DNA of 64,000 bases from Achromobacter pulmonis (GTDB taxonomy: Bacteria > Pseudomonadota > Gammaproteobacteria > Burkholderiales > Burkholderiaceae_B): assembly GCF_002885955.2 (NCBI RefSeq), contig NZ_POQS01000001.1, positions 920,211-984,210 on the forward strand, in the 5' to 3' direction. This document shows positions 8,891-17,375 of the stretch, one piece after another. The notes under the pieces are model-generated. The model did no database searches, was not told where the DNA came from, and worked only from the letters and a program-made list of their open reading frames with translations. Position 1 is the stretch's first letter; every line of letters starts with the position of its first letter. A program made the translations under genes and the position numbers.

Positions 8891-9883
8891 CTAGGGCTGC
8901 TCGGCGATTCCCGCCTGCTCCACGATCCTGGTCCAGCGCGCTTCCTCCTGCTTCACGTACGCGTCCAGCTCCTCGGGCGTTCCGACCTGGGCGGCCAGTC
9001 CTTCCAATTCCAGCGCCGCCTGGAACGCCTGGTCCGTCGAGACCTTCTTGATCGCGACGTTGAGGCGGTCGATGACGGGCCTGGGCGTGCCCTGGGGCAC
9101 GAACACGCCATACCAGCTGTCGACGAAGTAGTCCGGCTCGCCGGACTCGGCCACGGTCGGCACGCCCGGATAGGCGGGCGAACGGTTCTTGGTCGTCACC
9201 GCCAGCGCGCGCAATTGCCGGTTCTTGACCTGGCCGCTGACGCTGGCCGAGGTCGAGAAGATCATGTCGATCTGGCCGCCGATCAGATCGTTGATGGCGG
9301 GTCCCGATCCCTTGTACGGCACGTGCAGGATGTCGGCCCTGCCCAGGCTCTTGAACAGCTCGCCCGCCAGGTGCGCGGAGGTGCCGTTGCCATAGGAGCC
9401 GAACGTCAGCTTGCCCGGATTGGCGCGGGCATAGGCCAGGATGTCCCGCACGCTGTTGAAGCGGGACTTGGCGGACACGACCAGGACGTTGGGCGATTTG
9501 CCTATCATCGCCACCGCCGCGAAGGCCTGGTCCGTGTCGTAGGGCAGCTTTTTCTGCATGGCCGGATTCACGGCGTGGGCGAAGGTCGCCATCAGCATGG
9601 TGTAGCCGTCCGCCGGGCTTTTGGCCACGTTTTCGGTGCCGATGATGGTGCTGCCGCCGGGCCGGTTCTCGACGATGACGGACTGCCCCAGTTCATCGGT
9701 CAGTCCCTTGGCCAACTGGCGCGCGACGATGTCGGTGCCGCCGCCCGGCGTGAACGGCACCACGATGCGCAGCGGCCGTTCCGGAAAAGCGGCCTGCGCC
9801 GGCGCCGCCGCCAGAACGCCCGCCGCCGCCGCCGCGGCGGCCAGAGCCCGGACGCATCGCGTCGATATGCTGCTGAAGTTCAT
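8891..9883 (-). CDS. Bug/TctC-family tripartite tricarboxylate-type binding protein
   Basis: 330-aa periplasmic solute receptor. Signal peptide about 1-29 ending APAQA, then FPERPLRIVVPFTPGGGTDIVARQ, the Bug signature loop that binds carboxylate ligands through water, and a second-domain GTSAHLAGELFKSL region. The start at 9883 has AGGAG 7 nt upstream; an upstream in-frame start was rejected. Its start is 34 bp after the stop of the CoA-ligase gene, so it probably ends a hydratase/ligase/Bug operon. No TctA/TctB membrane genes are nearby, so the transporter partner is unknown. Confidence 0.92.
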   Translation of the reverse strand: MNFSSISTRCVRALAAAAAAAGVLAAAPAQAAFPERPLRIVVPFTPGGGTDIVARQLAKGLTDELGQSVIVENRPGGSTIIGTENVAKSPADGYTMLMATFAHAVNPAMQKKLPYDTDQAFAAVAMIGKSPNVLVVSAKSRFNSVRDILAYARANPGKLTFGSYGNGTSAHLAGELFKSLGRADILHVPYKGSGPAINDLIGGQIDMIFSTSASVSGQVKNRQLRALAVTTKNRSPAYPGVPTVAESGEPDYFVDSWYGVFVPQGTPRPVIDRLNVAIKKVSTDQAFQAALELEGLAAQVGTPEELDAYVKQEEARWTRIVEQAGIAEQP

Positions 9884-9917
9884 TGTCGTCTCCTCGTGTT
9901 TTTTAACGCCCGTACGC

Positions 9918-12026
9918 TCAAGGCGCACGGGGATGGTCCAGCACCGCGACGCCGTCGGCCGCGCATACGCCCTGCCCCATGCGCCTGACGAACAGCGGAT
10001 TGATCTCCGCCTCGGCCAGCCGGTCCTGCAATGCCTGCGCCATGCGGGCGAAGGCCAGCACGGCCTCGACCAGGGCCGGCACGTCGGCCCGCTCGCGGCC
10101 GCGATAGCCGTCCAGCAAGGGCCAGGTCTTCAGGCGCCGCAAGGCCGCCTCGACCTGCGCGGGCGTCAGCGCCGCGCCGTCTTCGGGCAGCAACAGCAGC
10201 GTGGTGTCGCGGATCAGTTCGGCGACGACGCCGCCCATGCCCAGCAGAATCGCCGCGCCCAGCGGGTCCTTGCGCAGCCCGACGATCACTTCGGCGGCCC
10301 CCGTCACCATCTCCTGGACCAGGAAGGCGTCGGGCCGGCGGCCCGTATGCCGCTGCACGTCATCGGCCATCCGCCGCAGGCGGGCCGCCACGTGTTCGGC
10401 CGGCACGCCGACCGCCACGCCGCCCACGTCGCTCTTGTGCGTGATCTCGCTGGACAGCAGCTTCAACACGACGCGGGGCCCGAGCTGCCGCGCCGCCTCG
10501 GCGGCCTGTTCCTCGGTATGCACCACGATTTCCCGGACGCCCGGAATCCCGAAGCGGGCGAACAGCGCCTTGGCCTGGGCTTCGTTCAGCTGTCCCTGCC
10601 CGGGGCAGTCCACCGGAGCGCGCGGCGCCGGCGCGACGGCTTCGGCCTGCGCCGGCAGGCCGCGCGGGCGCGCCTGCCACATGGCCGACAAGGCGGCGCT
10701 GACGCTCTCGGGCGTATGGAAGGCCGGGATGCCGTAGCGGCCCAGCGTCTCGGCAGCCTGCGGCGCGTGCGGGCTGATGTAGGCCAGCAGCGGCTTGTCC
10801 GAAAGCGCCAGCGTGTCCTTCAGCGCGCCGGCCATCAGTTCGGGCCGGGCCACGCCGGACGAACCCACGATGACCACCATCGCGTCGTACTGGTCGCTCT
10901 CCTGCACGATGCGGATGGCGCCGCGCAGCAGTTCGGGCTGCAGGCCCGCCAGCGTCACGTCGATGGGATTGCGGTCCAGCGCCGCATGGTCGCCGGTCTG
11001 CAGCGCCCGCAAGGCCGCGCCGCAGCGCGCATCGGGCGCGGGCAGCGCGAAGCCCGCCACGCCCAGGCTGTCGGCCACCAGGGTGCCCGCGCCGCCGGTC
11101 GAGGTCAGGATGGCGACCCGGCGCCCGCCCAGCGGACGTCCGCTGGCCAGGGCCAGGGGAATGTCCAGCAGATCGGAAAACGTCTGCGCGCGGATGATGC
11201 CGGTTTCTTCGAACAGCGCGCCGTACATGGCGTCGGCGCCGGCCAGCGCGCCCGTGTGCGAGGCCGCGGCCTGCGCGCCCGAGTCGGAGCGGCCGATCTT
11301 GAACGCCACCACGGGCTTGCCCGCGCGGGCGGCCTTGCGCGCCGCCGCGCGGAACGTCCGGGGATTGCGGATGCTCTCGACGTAGAGCGCGATCACGCGG
11401 GTCGCGGGGTCGTCGGCCAGCGCGTCGACGAAATCCGCCAGGTCCAGGTCGACCTCGTTGCTGGTGGAAATCAGCTTGGAAAACCCGATGCCGCGCGCCG
11501 TGGCCCGCGACAGCAGCGCGCCCAGGATGCCGCCGCTTTGCGACACCAGGCCGATGCCGCCGCTGACCAGGCCGTCCATCTCCAATGCGCCGCTGGCCGA
11601 CAGCACGATGCGGTCGGTCAGGTTGACCAGGCCGATCGTGTTCGGCCCGAGTATGCGCATGGCGCCCGCCGCCTCGCGCAGCTCGCGCTGGCGGCGCGCG
11701 CCCGCCTCGCCGGTTTCCGAATAGCCGCTGGCCAGCACGATGGCCGCGCCCGCGCCGATATCGGCCAGCTCGCGCACGGCCTGCTGCGTGCGATCGGCGC
11801 CCAGCAGCACGATGGCCACGTCCGGCGCCTGCGGCAGCGAACGCACGTCCGGATAGCAGGCCAGCCCGTCGATCTCGGACGCTTTGGGATTCACGGGGTA
11901 GATGGCTCCCTGGAAACCGTGCTTGCGCAGGTACGCCACCGGCCGGCCCGAGGTCTTGGCGGGATCGGCCGAAGCGCCCACCACCGCCACGCTGCGCGGA
12001 CGCAGCAGTTTCTCCAGCGCGCTCAT
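9918..12026 (-). CDS. ADP-forming acyl-CoA synthetase (CoA-binding / succinyl-CoA ligase-like / ATP-grasp)
   Basis: 702 aa in the order CoA-binding Rossmann domain (about 5-130, VAVVGASADPAKTSGRPVAYL), flavodoxin-like ligase domains (about 150-450), and C-terminal ATP-grasp domain (about 480-702, containing LKLLSSEITHKSDVGGVAVG). The fused architecture is that of acetate/acyl-CoA ligases (ADP-forming), which form an acyl-CoA with ATP to ADP. It overlaps the upstream enoyl-CoA hydratase by ATGA, so the two are co-translated; a Bug gene follows. Together they suggest uptake, CoA activation and hydration of an organic acid. The actual acid is not deducible. Confidence 0.85.
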   Translation of the reverse strand: MSALEKLLRPRSVAVVGASADPAKTSGRPVAYLRKHGFQGAIYPVNPKASEIDGLACYPDVRSLPQAPDVAIVLLGADRTQQAVRELADIGAGAAIVLASGYSETGEAGARRQRELREAAGAMRILGPNTIGLVNLTDRIVLSASGALEMDGLVSGGIGLVSQSGGILGALLSRATARGIGFSKLISTSNEVDLDLADFVDALADDPATRVIALYVESIRNPRTFRAAARKAARAGKPVVAFKIGRSDSGAQAAASHTGALAGADAMYGALFEETGIIRAQTFSDLLDIPLALASGRPLGGRRVAILTSTGGAGTLVADSLGVAGFALPAPDARCGAALRALQTGDHAALDRNPIDVTLAGLQPELLRGAIRIVQESDQYDAMVVIVGSSGVARPELMAGALKDTLALSDKPLLAYISPHAPQAAETLGRYGIPAFHTPESVSAALSAMWQARPRGLPAQAEAVAPAPRAPVDCPGQGQLNEAQAKALFARFGIPGVREIVVHTEEQAAEAARQLGPRVVLKLLSSEITHKSDVGGVAVGVPAEHVAARLRRMADDVQRHTGRRPDAFLVQEMVTGAAEVIVGLRKDPLGAAILLGMGGVVAELIRDTTLLLLPEDGAALTPAQVEAALRRLKTWPLLDGYRGRERADVPALVEAVLAFARMAQALQDRLAEAEINPLFVRRMGQGVCAADGVAVLDHPRAP

Positions 12027-12814
12027 TTGGACTGCCTCGCGGCCAGGAACGCGGCCACCGACTCGCGGTGCTCGGCGCTGGTGTAGCAGATGCCCTGCGC
12101 CTGGCTGCCCATGGCGAAGACCTGGTCGGCCGTCAATTCGGAACTCTGGTCCAGGATGGACTTGCTCAATGCCAGCGCGGTGGCCGAGCCCCGCGCGAGT
12201 TCGGCGGCCCAGGCCTGGGCGGCGCCCAGCTCCTCGCCCGCGGGCGCGAGCCGGTCGGCGATGCCCAGCCGCAGCGCTTCGTCGGCCTGCACCTTGCGGC
12301 CGGAATAGATCAGCTCCTTGGCGCGCGCCAGGCCCACGCGGCGAGGCAGGAAATACATGCCGCCGCCGTCGGGAATCAGGCCGCGGGCGATGTAGCTCCA
12401 GGTGAAGGTCGCGGCTTCGGAAGCCACGATGAAATCGCAGCTCAGGGCCGTGTCCGCGCCCAGCCCGGCGGCCGCGCCATTGACCGCCGCGATCGTCGGC
12501 TTGGGCATGCGGAACAGCAGGTTGACCGCATGATGCACGCGCTGCTGCCGCGACCAGCCGTTGAACCCGACCTCGCCGGCGGGCGCCTCCATGCGGCGCT
12601 GCATCCCGGCTATGTCGCCGCCGGCGCAGAAGCCCTTGCCCGCGCCGGTCAGCACCAGCGCGCGGACGGCGCGGTCCTGCGCCACCGCCTCCAGCGCGTG
12701 TATCAGTTCGGCGCGCATGGCGTCGCTGATCGCGTTGCGCTTGTCCGGCCGGTTCAGCGTCAGCGTCGCCACGCCGTCCTGCGATTGAAGTCCGATGTAT
12801 TCGTACCCGCCCAT
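12023..12814 (-). CDS. Enoyl-CoA hydratase/isomerase family protein
   Basis: 263-aa crotonase-fold enzyme. TLNRPDKRNAIS opens the fold. An oxyanion-hole region (LVLTGAGKGFCAGGD) and NGAAAGLGADTALSCDFIVA are typical of the family. The ATG at 12814 is preferred to a GTG at 12820 because GGAG lies 7 nt upstream of it. First gene of the hydratase/CoA-ligase/Bug operon, divergent from an IclR regulator. Confidence 0.88.
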   Translation of the reverse strand: MGGYEYIGLQSQDGVATLTLNRPDKRNAISDAMRAELIHALEAVAQDRAVRALVLTGAGKGFCAGGDIAGMQRRMEAPAGEVGFNGWSRQQRVHHAVNLLFRMPKPTIAAVNGAAAGLGADTALSCDFIVASEAATFTWSYIARGLIPDGGGMYFLPRRVGLARAKELIYSGRKVQADEALRLGIADRLAPAGEELGAAQAWAAELARGSATALALSKSILDQSSELTADQVFAMGSQAQGICYTSAEHRESVAAFLAARQSK

Positions 12815-12919
12815 CTCCACGCTCCGTCTTAGGGGTCTGGCCGGCGCGCTCCGTTGCCGGACCCCGCGCTGGCTATGACGACACAGTAGGCGCTACAGTT
12901 GCCGAATACACGCAGCTAT

Positions 12920-12934
12920 TTCCATAGAGTGGAA
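12920..12934. promoter_or_regulatory. Candidate IclR operator overlapping the regulator's ribosome site
   Basis: TTCCATAGAGTGGAA, a perfect 5-5-5 dyad, ends 4 bp before the ATG of the IclR gene and covers its GGAA ribosome site. It lies in the divergent gap with the enoyl-CoA hydratase operon. Position suggests autorepression; the protein-site link is inferred. Confidence 0.45.
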
Positions 12935-12938
12935 TTGC

Positions 12939-13757
12939 ATGAACGCTCGTCCCCTTCCCGATTCTTCGCCCGCGGCGCGCCGGCGCTTCGATGGCGTCAG
13001 CCAGAACCGCTCGCTGGAGCGCGGCCTGGAAATCCTGCGGGCGTTCAAGCCCGGCACCGATCTGCTGGGCAACGGCGAGCTGGCCGAACGCACCGGACTG
13101 TCGGCCGCCACGGTCAGCCGGCTGACGCAGACGCTGGTCACCAGCGGCTTCCTGGCGCATGACCGCCGCGCCCGCGCCTACCGGCTGGCCGCCCCCGTAC
13201 TCAGCCTGGGGCATGCGATGCGCGCGGCGTCTCCGGTGCTCAAGGCGGCCACGCCGCTGATGCGCGAGGCCTCGAACAAGCTGCGCGTGAACATCGGCCT
13301 GGCCAGCGCCGACCGCGCCGAGATGGTCTACCTGGAATCCATCCGCTACAACCGCAAGGCGTCGCTGCGCACCATCGTGGCCGGCCAGCGCGTGCCCATC
13401 GAGCTGACTTCGCTGGGACGGGCCTATCTGGCCACCCTGGACGAGGCCGCCCGCGACGCCTTGCTCGCCGGCATCATGCGCGGCTATCGCAGCGCGTCCT
13501 GGAAACCGGTCATCGCCGACATCGGGAAAGCCATCGCTAAGGTCGCCAGCGCCGGCTATTGCCTGGCCTCGTGGCAGCCGGGCGTCGTCGCCATGTCCAC
13601 GCCGCTGGCGCTGCCGGCGGGCGCGACGCTGGCCTTGAACCTCAGCCTGATCACCGACGAAACCCAGGCCTGGGTCGAACGGCGGCACGGCCCGGCGCTG
13701 CTGGCCTTGAAGCGCAAGATCCTGCATGAACTGGAGGCGCAGGAACCGGGACGATGA
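12939..13757 (+). CDS. IclR-family transcriptional regulator
   Basis: 272 aa. N-terminal winged helix (about 25-85; NGELAERTGLSAATVSRLTQ is the recognition region) and the IclR effector domain (about 100-265), where small-molecule ligands bind in this family. Divergent from the enoyl-CoA hydratase/CoA-ligase/Bug operon, which is the likely target. A 15-bp palindrome overlaps its own ribosome site. Convergent with the LysR gene, with 33 bp between stops. Confidence 0.9.
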   Translation: MNARPLPDSSPAARRRFDGVSQNRSLERGLEILRAFKPGTDLLGNGELAERTGLSAATVSRLTQTLVTSGFLAHDRRARAYRLAAPVLSLGHAMRAASPVLKAATPLMREASNKLRVNIGLASADRAEMVYLESIRYNRKASLRTIVAGQRVPIELTSLGRAYLATLDEAARDALLAGIMRGYRSASWKPVIADIGKAIAKVASAGYCLASWQPGVVAMSTPLALPAGATLALNLSLITDETQAWVERRHGPALLALKRKILHELEAQEPGR

Positions 13758-13790
13758 ACCGGCCCGCCATCGCCTGCGCGCGGCAGGACG

Positions 13791-14684
13791 CTAGAGCGAG
13801 GCGCGCGCGTGTTCCTTGATCAGGCGCACGAACCGCTGCACGTGCCGGCTGGGACGCTCGAAGCGCGAGCGCACCAGGCTCAGCGACAGCGGAATCGATT
13901 CGCGCAGCGGCCGCGTCACCACGCCCGGCCAGCCCTGCTCGCCGACCGAGAACTGGTCCACGATCGCCACGCCCGCGCCGGCCCGCACCAGGGCGCAGGC
14001 CAGTTCCGCGCGCACGATGTCCACCGCCGCGCTCCAGCTGACGTTGGCGCGCTGGAACGCGGCCGCCACCAGTTGCCCGAAGGGGATGTTGCGGCTGTAG
14101 AGGATCAGCCGGTATCGCGCCAGCTCCGCCAGGCCCACCGCTGGCTGCGAAGCCAGCGGATGGCCTTGCGGCAGGATGCAGACCATTTCGCCGGTGGCCA
14201 GGGGCTCGACCACCAGGTTGGGATGGTCGATGGGCAGCACCGACACCGCCAGCTCGGCCTTGCGCCCCAGCAGTTCGTGCGCCATGTCCGCCAGCAGCGT
14301 GGTGTGGAACTTGAGCCTGACGCCGGGATACAGCTCCAGGTATTGCGCGATCACAGGCGGCACGAAGTTCAGCGCCAGGCTGGGGCTGGAGCACAGCGTC
14401 AATGCGCCCTGCGGGCGCTCGGCCAGGTCGCGCGCCAGCTCGTCGACGCGCAGCGCTTCCTCGAATAGCGGCCCCACTTCCTGGAACAGGCGGTGGGCCT
14501 CGGGGGTGGGCGTGAGTTTGCCCTTGTCGCGCTCGAACAATTGCAGCCCCAGGCTCAGTTCGGTATGGGCGATGAGGCGGCTGACGGCCGGCTGCGACAC
14601 GAACAGCAGCCTGGCCGCCCCGTTCATGGAGCCGGTCAGCATGACCGCGCGGAACACTTCCATCTGCCTGAGCTTGAAACGCAT
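13791..14684 (-). CDS. LysR-family transcriptional regulator
   Basis: 297 aa. The HTH is at about 5-65 (MEVFRAVMLTGSMNGAARLL, VSQPAVSRLI) and the substrate-binding-fold domain at about 92-295. The ATG at 14684 begins directly with the conserved LysR N-terminus (RFKLRQMEVF). It is divergent from the 3-hydroxyacid dehydrogenase/Bug/DUF1185 set, its likely target. A T-N11-A box (ATAATCGTTTGTTAT) lies 6 bp upstream of its start codon. Confidence 0.9.
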   Translation of the reverse strand: MRFKLRQMEVFRAVMLTGSMNGAARLLFVSQPAVSRLIAHTELSLGLQLFERDKGKLTPTPEAHRLFQEVGPLFEEALRVDELARDLAERPQGALTLCSSPSLALNFVPPVIAQYLELYPGVRLKFHTTLLADMAHELLGRKAELAVSVLPIDHPNLVVEPLATGEMVCILPQGHPLASQPAVGLAELARYRLILYSRNIPFGQLVAAAFQRANVSWSAAVDIVRAELACALVRAGAGVAIVDQFSVGEQGWPGVVTRPLRESIPLSLSLVRSRFERPSRHVQRFVRLIKEHARASL

Positions 14685-14690
14685 GATCCG

Positions 14691-14705
14691 ATAATCGTTT
14701 GTTAT
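14691..14705. promoter_or_regulatory. LysR-type box (T-N11-A dyad)
   Basis: ATAATCGTTTGTTAT: ATAA/TTAT arms with 7-bp centre, containing a T-N11-A core, in the gap between the divergent LysR and dehydrogenase genes. It sits very close to the regulator's start, as is common for autoregulated LysR genes. Confidence 0.45.
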
Positions 14706-14805
14706 ATCCCCTGCCGAACTTAGCATAACCGGGAAATGCGGGCGTTCATTAGCATTCCAGGAAGCGCCTGGGGCACTTTCCAGGCCGGTTCGATAAAGGG
14801 AATGC

Positions 14806-15714
14806 ATGACACTCAAGATAGGATTCGTCGGCCTGGGCATGATGGGCCTGCCCATGCTGGAAAACCTGGCGCGCGGCGAAGAGAACTTCGAGATCCTGGC
14901 CCATGACCGCGACCCCGCGCGGCTGGAACGCCTGGCGCAGCATCCGGCCTGGAACAGGACGCTGCGGCCGGCCGCCGACCTGCGGGCGCTGGCCGGCTGC
15001 GACGTGGTCATCACCATGCTGCCGGACAGCGCCGTGACCAACGCCGTCATCGAGGGCGAGCACGGATTGGCCGGCGTGATGCGCGCCGGTTCGGTGCTGC
15101 TGGACATGGGTTCGTCCAACCCCGCCGAGACGCTGCGGCTGGCGCCGCTGCTGCGCGAGGCCGGCGTGACGCTGATCGACGCGCCGGTGTCGGGCGCGGT
15201 GGCCAAGGCCGCCAACGGCACGCTGGCCATCATGATAGGCGCCGACGCCGATGGCCTGGAGCGCGTGCGGCCGGTGCTCGCGCGCATGGGCGCCTCGCTC
15301 ATCCACACCGGCAAGGTGGGCTCGGCCCACGCCATGAAGGCGCTCAACAACTACGTCTACGCGGCCGGCCTGCTGGCGGCCAGCGAGGCGCTGACGATCG
15401 CGCGCCGCATGGACCTGGACCTGGACGTGTTCACCGAAGTGCTCAACGCCTCCAGCGGCCGCAACGTGGCCACCGAGACCAAGCTGCGCCAGTTCATCGT
15501 GCCGGGCACGTACAACGGCGGCTTCGCGCTGGCGCTGATGGCCAAGGACCTGCGCACCGCCGACTCGCTGCAGGCGCTGGCCGGCGTTTCCGCCTCGCAG
15601 CTGTCGCTGTGCACGGCGCTGTGGCAGCGCGCCCTGGAGGCCATGCCGGCCGGCGTGGACAACACCGAGATCCATCGTTACCTGGAACGCCTGAACGCTT
15701 GCGCGCCGGACTGA
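14806..15714 (+). CDS. NAD(P)-dependent 3-hydroxyisobutyrate / beta-hydroxyacid dehydrogenase
   Basis: 302-aa dehydrogenase. N-terminal Rossmann motif GFVGLGMMGLPM, substrate motif DAPVSGAVAKAANGTL, and the catalytic-lysine region VGSAHAMKALNN near residue 180. Length fits the beta-hydroxyacid dehydrogenase family (3-hydroxyisobutyrate, tartronate semialdehyde and related). The true substrate is not deducible; it is followed 42 bp later by a Bug gene and then a DUF1185 gene, so it probably acts on an acid captured by that Bug protein. Confidence 0.88.
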   Translation: MTLKIGFVGLGMMGLPMLENLARGEENFEILAHDRDPARLERLAQHPAWNRTLRPAADLRALAGCDVVITMLPDSAVTNAVIEGEHGLAGVMRAGSVLLDMGSSNPAETLRLAPLLREAGVTLIDAPVSGAVAKAANGTLAIMIGADADGLERVRPVLARMGASLIHTGKVGSAHAMKALNNYVYAAGLLAASEALTIARRMDLDLDVFTEVLNASSGRNVATETKLRQFIVPGTYNGGFALALMAKDLRTADSLQALAGVSASQLSLCTALWQRALEAMPAGVDNTEIHRYLERLNACAPD

Positions 15715-15756
15715 ACGCGCCGGCCCAAACCATAACGACATCCACAGGAGACAGAC

Positions 15757-16725
15757 ATGAAACCATCCGCCGCCGCGCTCGGGCTGGCGCTCGGCCTGGG
15801 CGCGGCCCTGCTGGCCGCCGCCGCGCACGCCGCCTATCCCGACCGCCCCATCCGCATGGTCGTGCCCTTTCCGCCCGGCAGCATCACCGACGTGGTGGCC
15901 CGCAGCCTGGGCAAGGCCATGGCCGACGACCTCGGCCAGCCGGTGGTGGTGGAGAACAAGCCCGGCGCCAACGGCATCATCGGCACGCACGACGTGGCCA
16001 AGGCCAAGCCCGACGGCTACACCCTGGTCGTGGTGGGCGTCTCCACCGCGGCCAGCGGCGTGAGCCTGTTCAAGGACCTGCCCTACGATCCCGCCGCCGA
16101 CCTGGCTCCCATCGGCGCGGTGGCCGAGACCCCTTACCTGCTGGTGGGTTCGCCGCGCATGCCGGGCACCAAGGTGTCCGACCTGTACGCCTACGGCGCC
16201 CGGCATCCGGGCAAGCTGACCTATGCCTATGGCTCGGGCAGCGCGCAGGTGTTCGGCGCCAAGCTGGCGGCCATGGGCAACATCGACGTCACGCCGGTGC
16301 CGTACCGCGGCGGCCCCCAGGCGCTTACCGACGTCATCGGCGGCACCGTGGACCTGACCTTCACCGACCTGGCCAACGGCCTGCAGCAGGCGCGCGCCGG
16401 CAAGGTCAAGCCCTACGGCGTCAGCACGCCCGAGCGCTTCGCGCTGGCGCCGGACATCCCCACGCTGAACGAAACCGGCGCGCCCGGCTTCGACCTGACG
16501 GTGTGGTTCGGCCTCATGGGTCCGGCCGGCCTGCCCGCGCCGGTGCTCGACCGCCTGTCGCAATCGCTGGGCCAGGCGCTGGCCAACGAGGAACTGAAGC
16601 AGACCTACGCGCGCCAGGGCCTGACCGTCAAGCGGCAAAGCCCCGCCGAGTTCGGCGGCTTCGTGCGCGCCGAAATCGGCAAATGGGCCGCCATCGTCAA
16701 GGAAACCGGCATTCCGCCGCAATGA
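15757..16725 (+). CDS. Bug/TctC-family binding protein
   Basis: 322-aa periplasmic receptor with signal peptide about 1-25 (cleavage near AHA-AYP), then YPDRPIRMVVPFPPGSITDVVARSLG and a VVENKPGANGIIGTHDVA segment typical of Bug proteins. The usual second G of PGG is replaced by S in the first ligand loop (PPGSITD). Preceded by an AGGAGA ribosome site. Second gene of the dehydrogenase/Bug/DUF1185 set. Confidence 0.92.
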   Translation: MKPSAAALGLALGLGAALLAAAAHAAYPDRPIRMVVPFPPGSITDVVARSLGKAMADDLGQPVVVENKPGANGIIGTHDVAKAKPDGYTLVVVGVSTAASGVSLFKDLPYDPAADLAPIGAVAETPYLLVGSPRMPGTKVSDLYAYGARHPGKLTYAYGSGSAQVFGAKLAAMGNIDVTPVPYRGGPQALTDVIGGTVDLTFTDLANGLQQARAGKVKPYGVSTPERFALAPDIPTLNETGAPGFDLTVWFGLMGPAGLPAPVLDRLSQSLGQALANEELKQTYARQGLTVKRQSPAEFGGFVRAEIGKWAAIVKETGIPPQ

Positions 16726-16757
16726 CCCCGTCTTTCGACTTTTCCAGGAACACTTCC

Positions 16758-17339
16758 ATGTCGCTGATCGATATCCGCAAACGCTGCCTCATCGTCGAGA
16801 CCACGCTCCATGAAAACGGCCCGCCGCCCGCGCAGCCGCTCAAGCTCGCCGCGTCCTGCGCCGTCATCCGCAATCCCTACGCCGGCCGCTACGAGCCGGA
16901 CCTCATGCCCTTCATGGCCGAGCTGCGCAGCCTGGGCACGCTGCTGGCGACCGAACTGGTGGAGACGCTGGGCGGCAAGGACAGGATCGAGGTCTACAGC
17001 AAGGCCGCCATCGTGGGCCTGGATGGCGAAATGGAACACGGCGCGGTCTGGCACGAAGCCGGCGGCTGGGCCATGCGCAGCGTGCTGGGCGAGCCCAAGG
17101 CCATGGTCCCGGCGGTCAAGGCCGTAGCCGTGGCCGGCTACCGCATGATGGTGCCGGTGCACTACATCCACGCCTCTTACGTGCGCAGCCATTTCAACAG
17201 CATCGAAATCGGCATCCAGGACGCGCCGCGCGCCAACGAGATCCTGTTCGCGCTGGTCATGGGCACGGGCGGGCGCGTGCATTCGCGGCTGGGCGGGCTG
17301 ACCAAAGAAGCCGTCAAGGTGCACGACGGCCAGCGTTGA
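16758..17339 (+). CDS. DUF1185 'amino acid synthesis' family protein
   Basis: 193 aa. Matches the small DUF1185 family that databases call 'amino acid synthesis protein' without a proven reaction; conserved-looking stretches are NPYAGRYEPDLMPFM, YSKAAIVGLDGEMEHGAVWH and GTGGRVHSRLGGL. It starts 32 bp after the Bug stop and is the last gene before a palindrome. Association with Bug and hydroxyacid-dehydrogenase genes suggests catabolism of an amino-acid-like or lactone substrate; this is inference. Confidence 0.75.
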   Translation: MSLIDIRKRCLIVETTLHENGPPPAQPLKLAASCAVIRNPYAGRYEPDLMPFMAELRSLGTLLATELVETLGGKDRIEVYSKAAIVGLDGEMEHGAVWHEAGGWAMRSVLGEPKAMVPAVKAVAVAGYRMMVPVHYIHASYVRSHFNSIEIGIQDAPRANEILFALVMGTGGRVHSRLGGLTKEAVKVHDGQR

Positions 17340-17345
17340 AGCCGG

Positions 17346-17369
17346 CGGCCACGCCCGCGGGCGTGGCCG
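17346..17369. terminator. Palindromic hairpin between convergent genes
   Basis: A 24-bp perfect palindrome (arms CGGCCACGCC..GGCGTGGCCG) starts 6 bp after the DUF1185 stop and 6 bp before the stop of the minus-strand Bug gene. It is placed to end both transcripts, but there is no T-tract. Confidence 0.4.
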
Positions 17370-17375
17370 GGGCGC

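Noticed and set aside
13773..13790. Short CCTGC/GCAGG stem between the convergent IclR and LysR genes as a terminator
   Set aside because: Only five base pairs and no T-tract.
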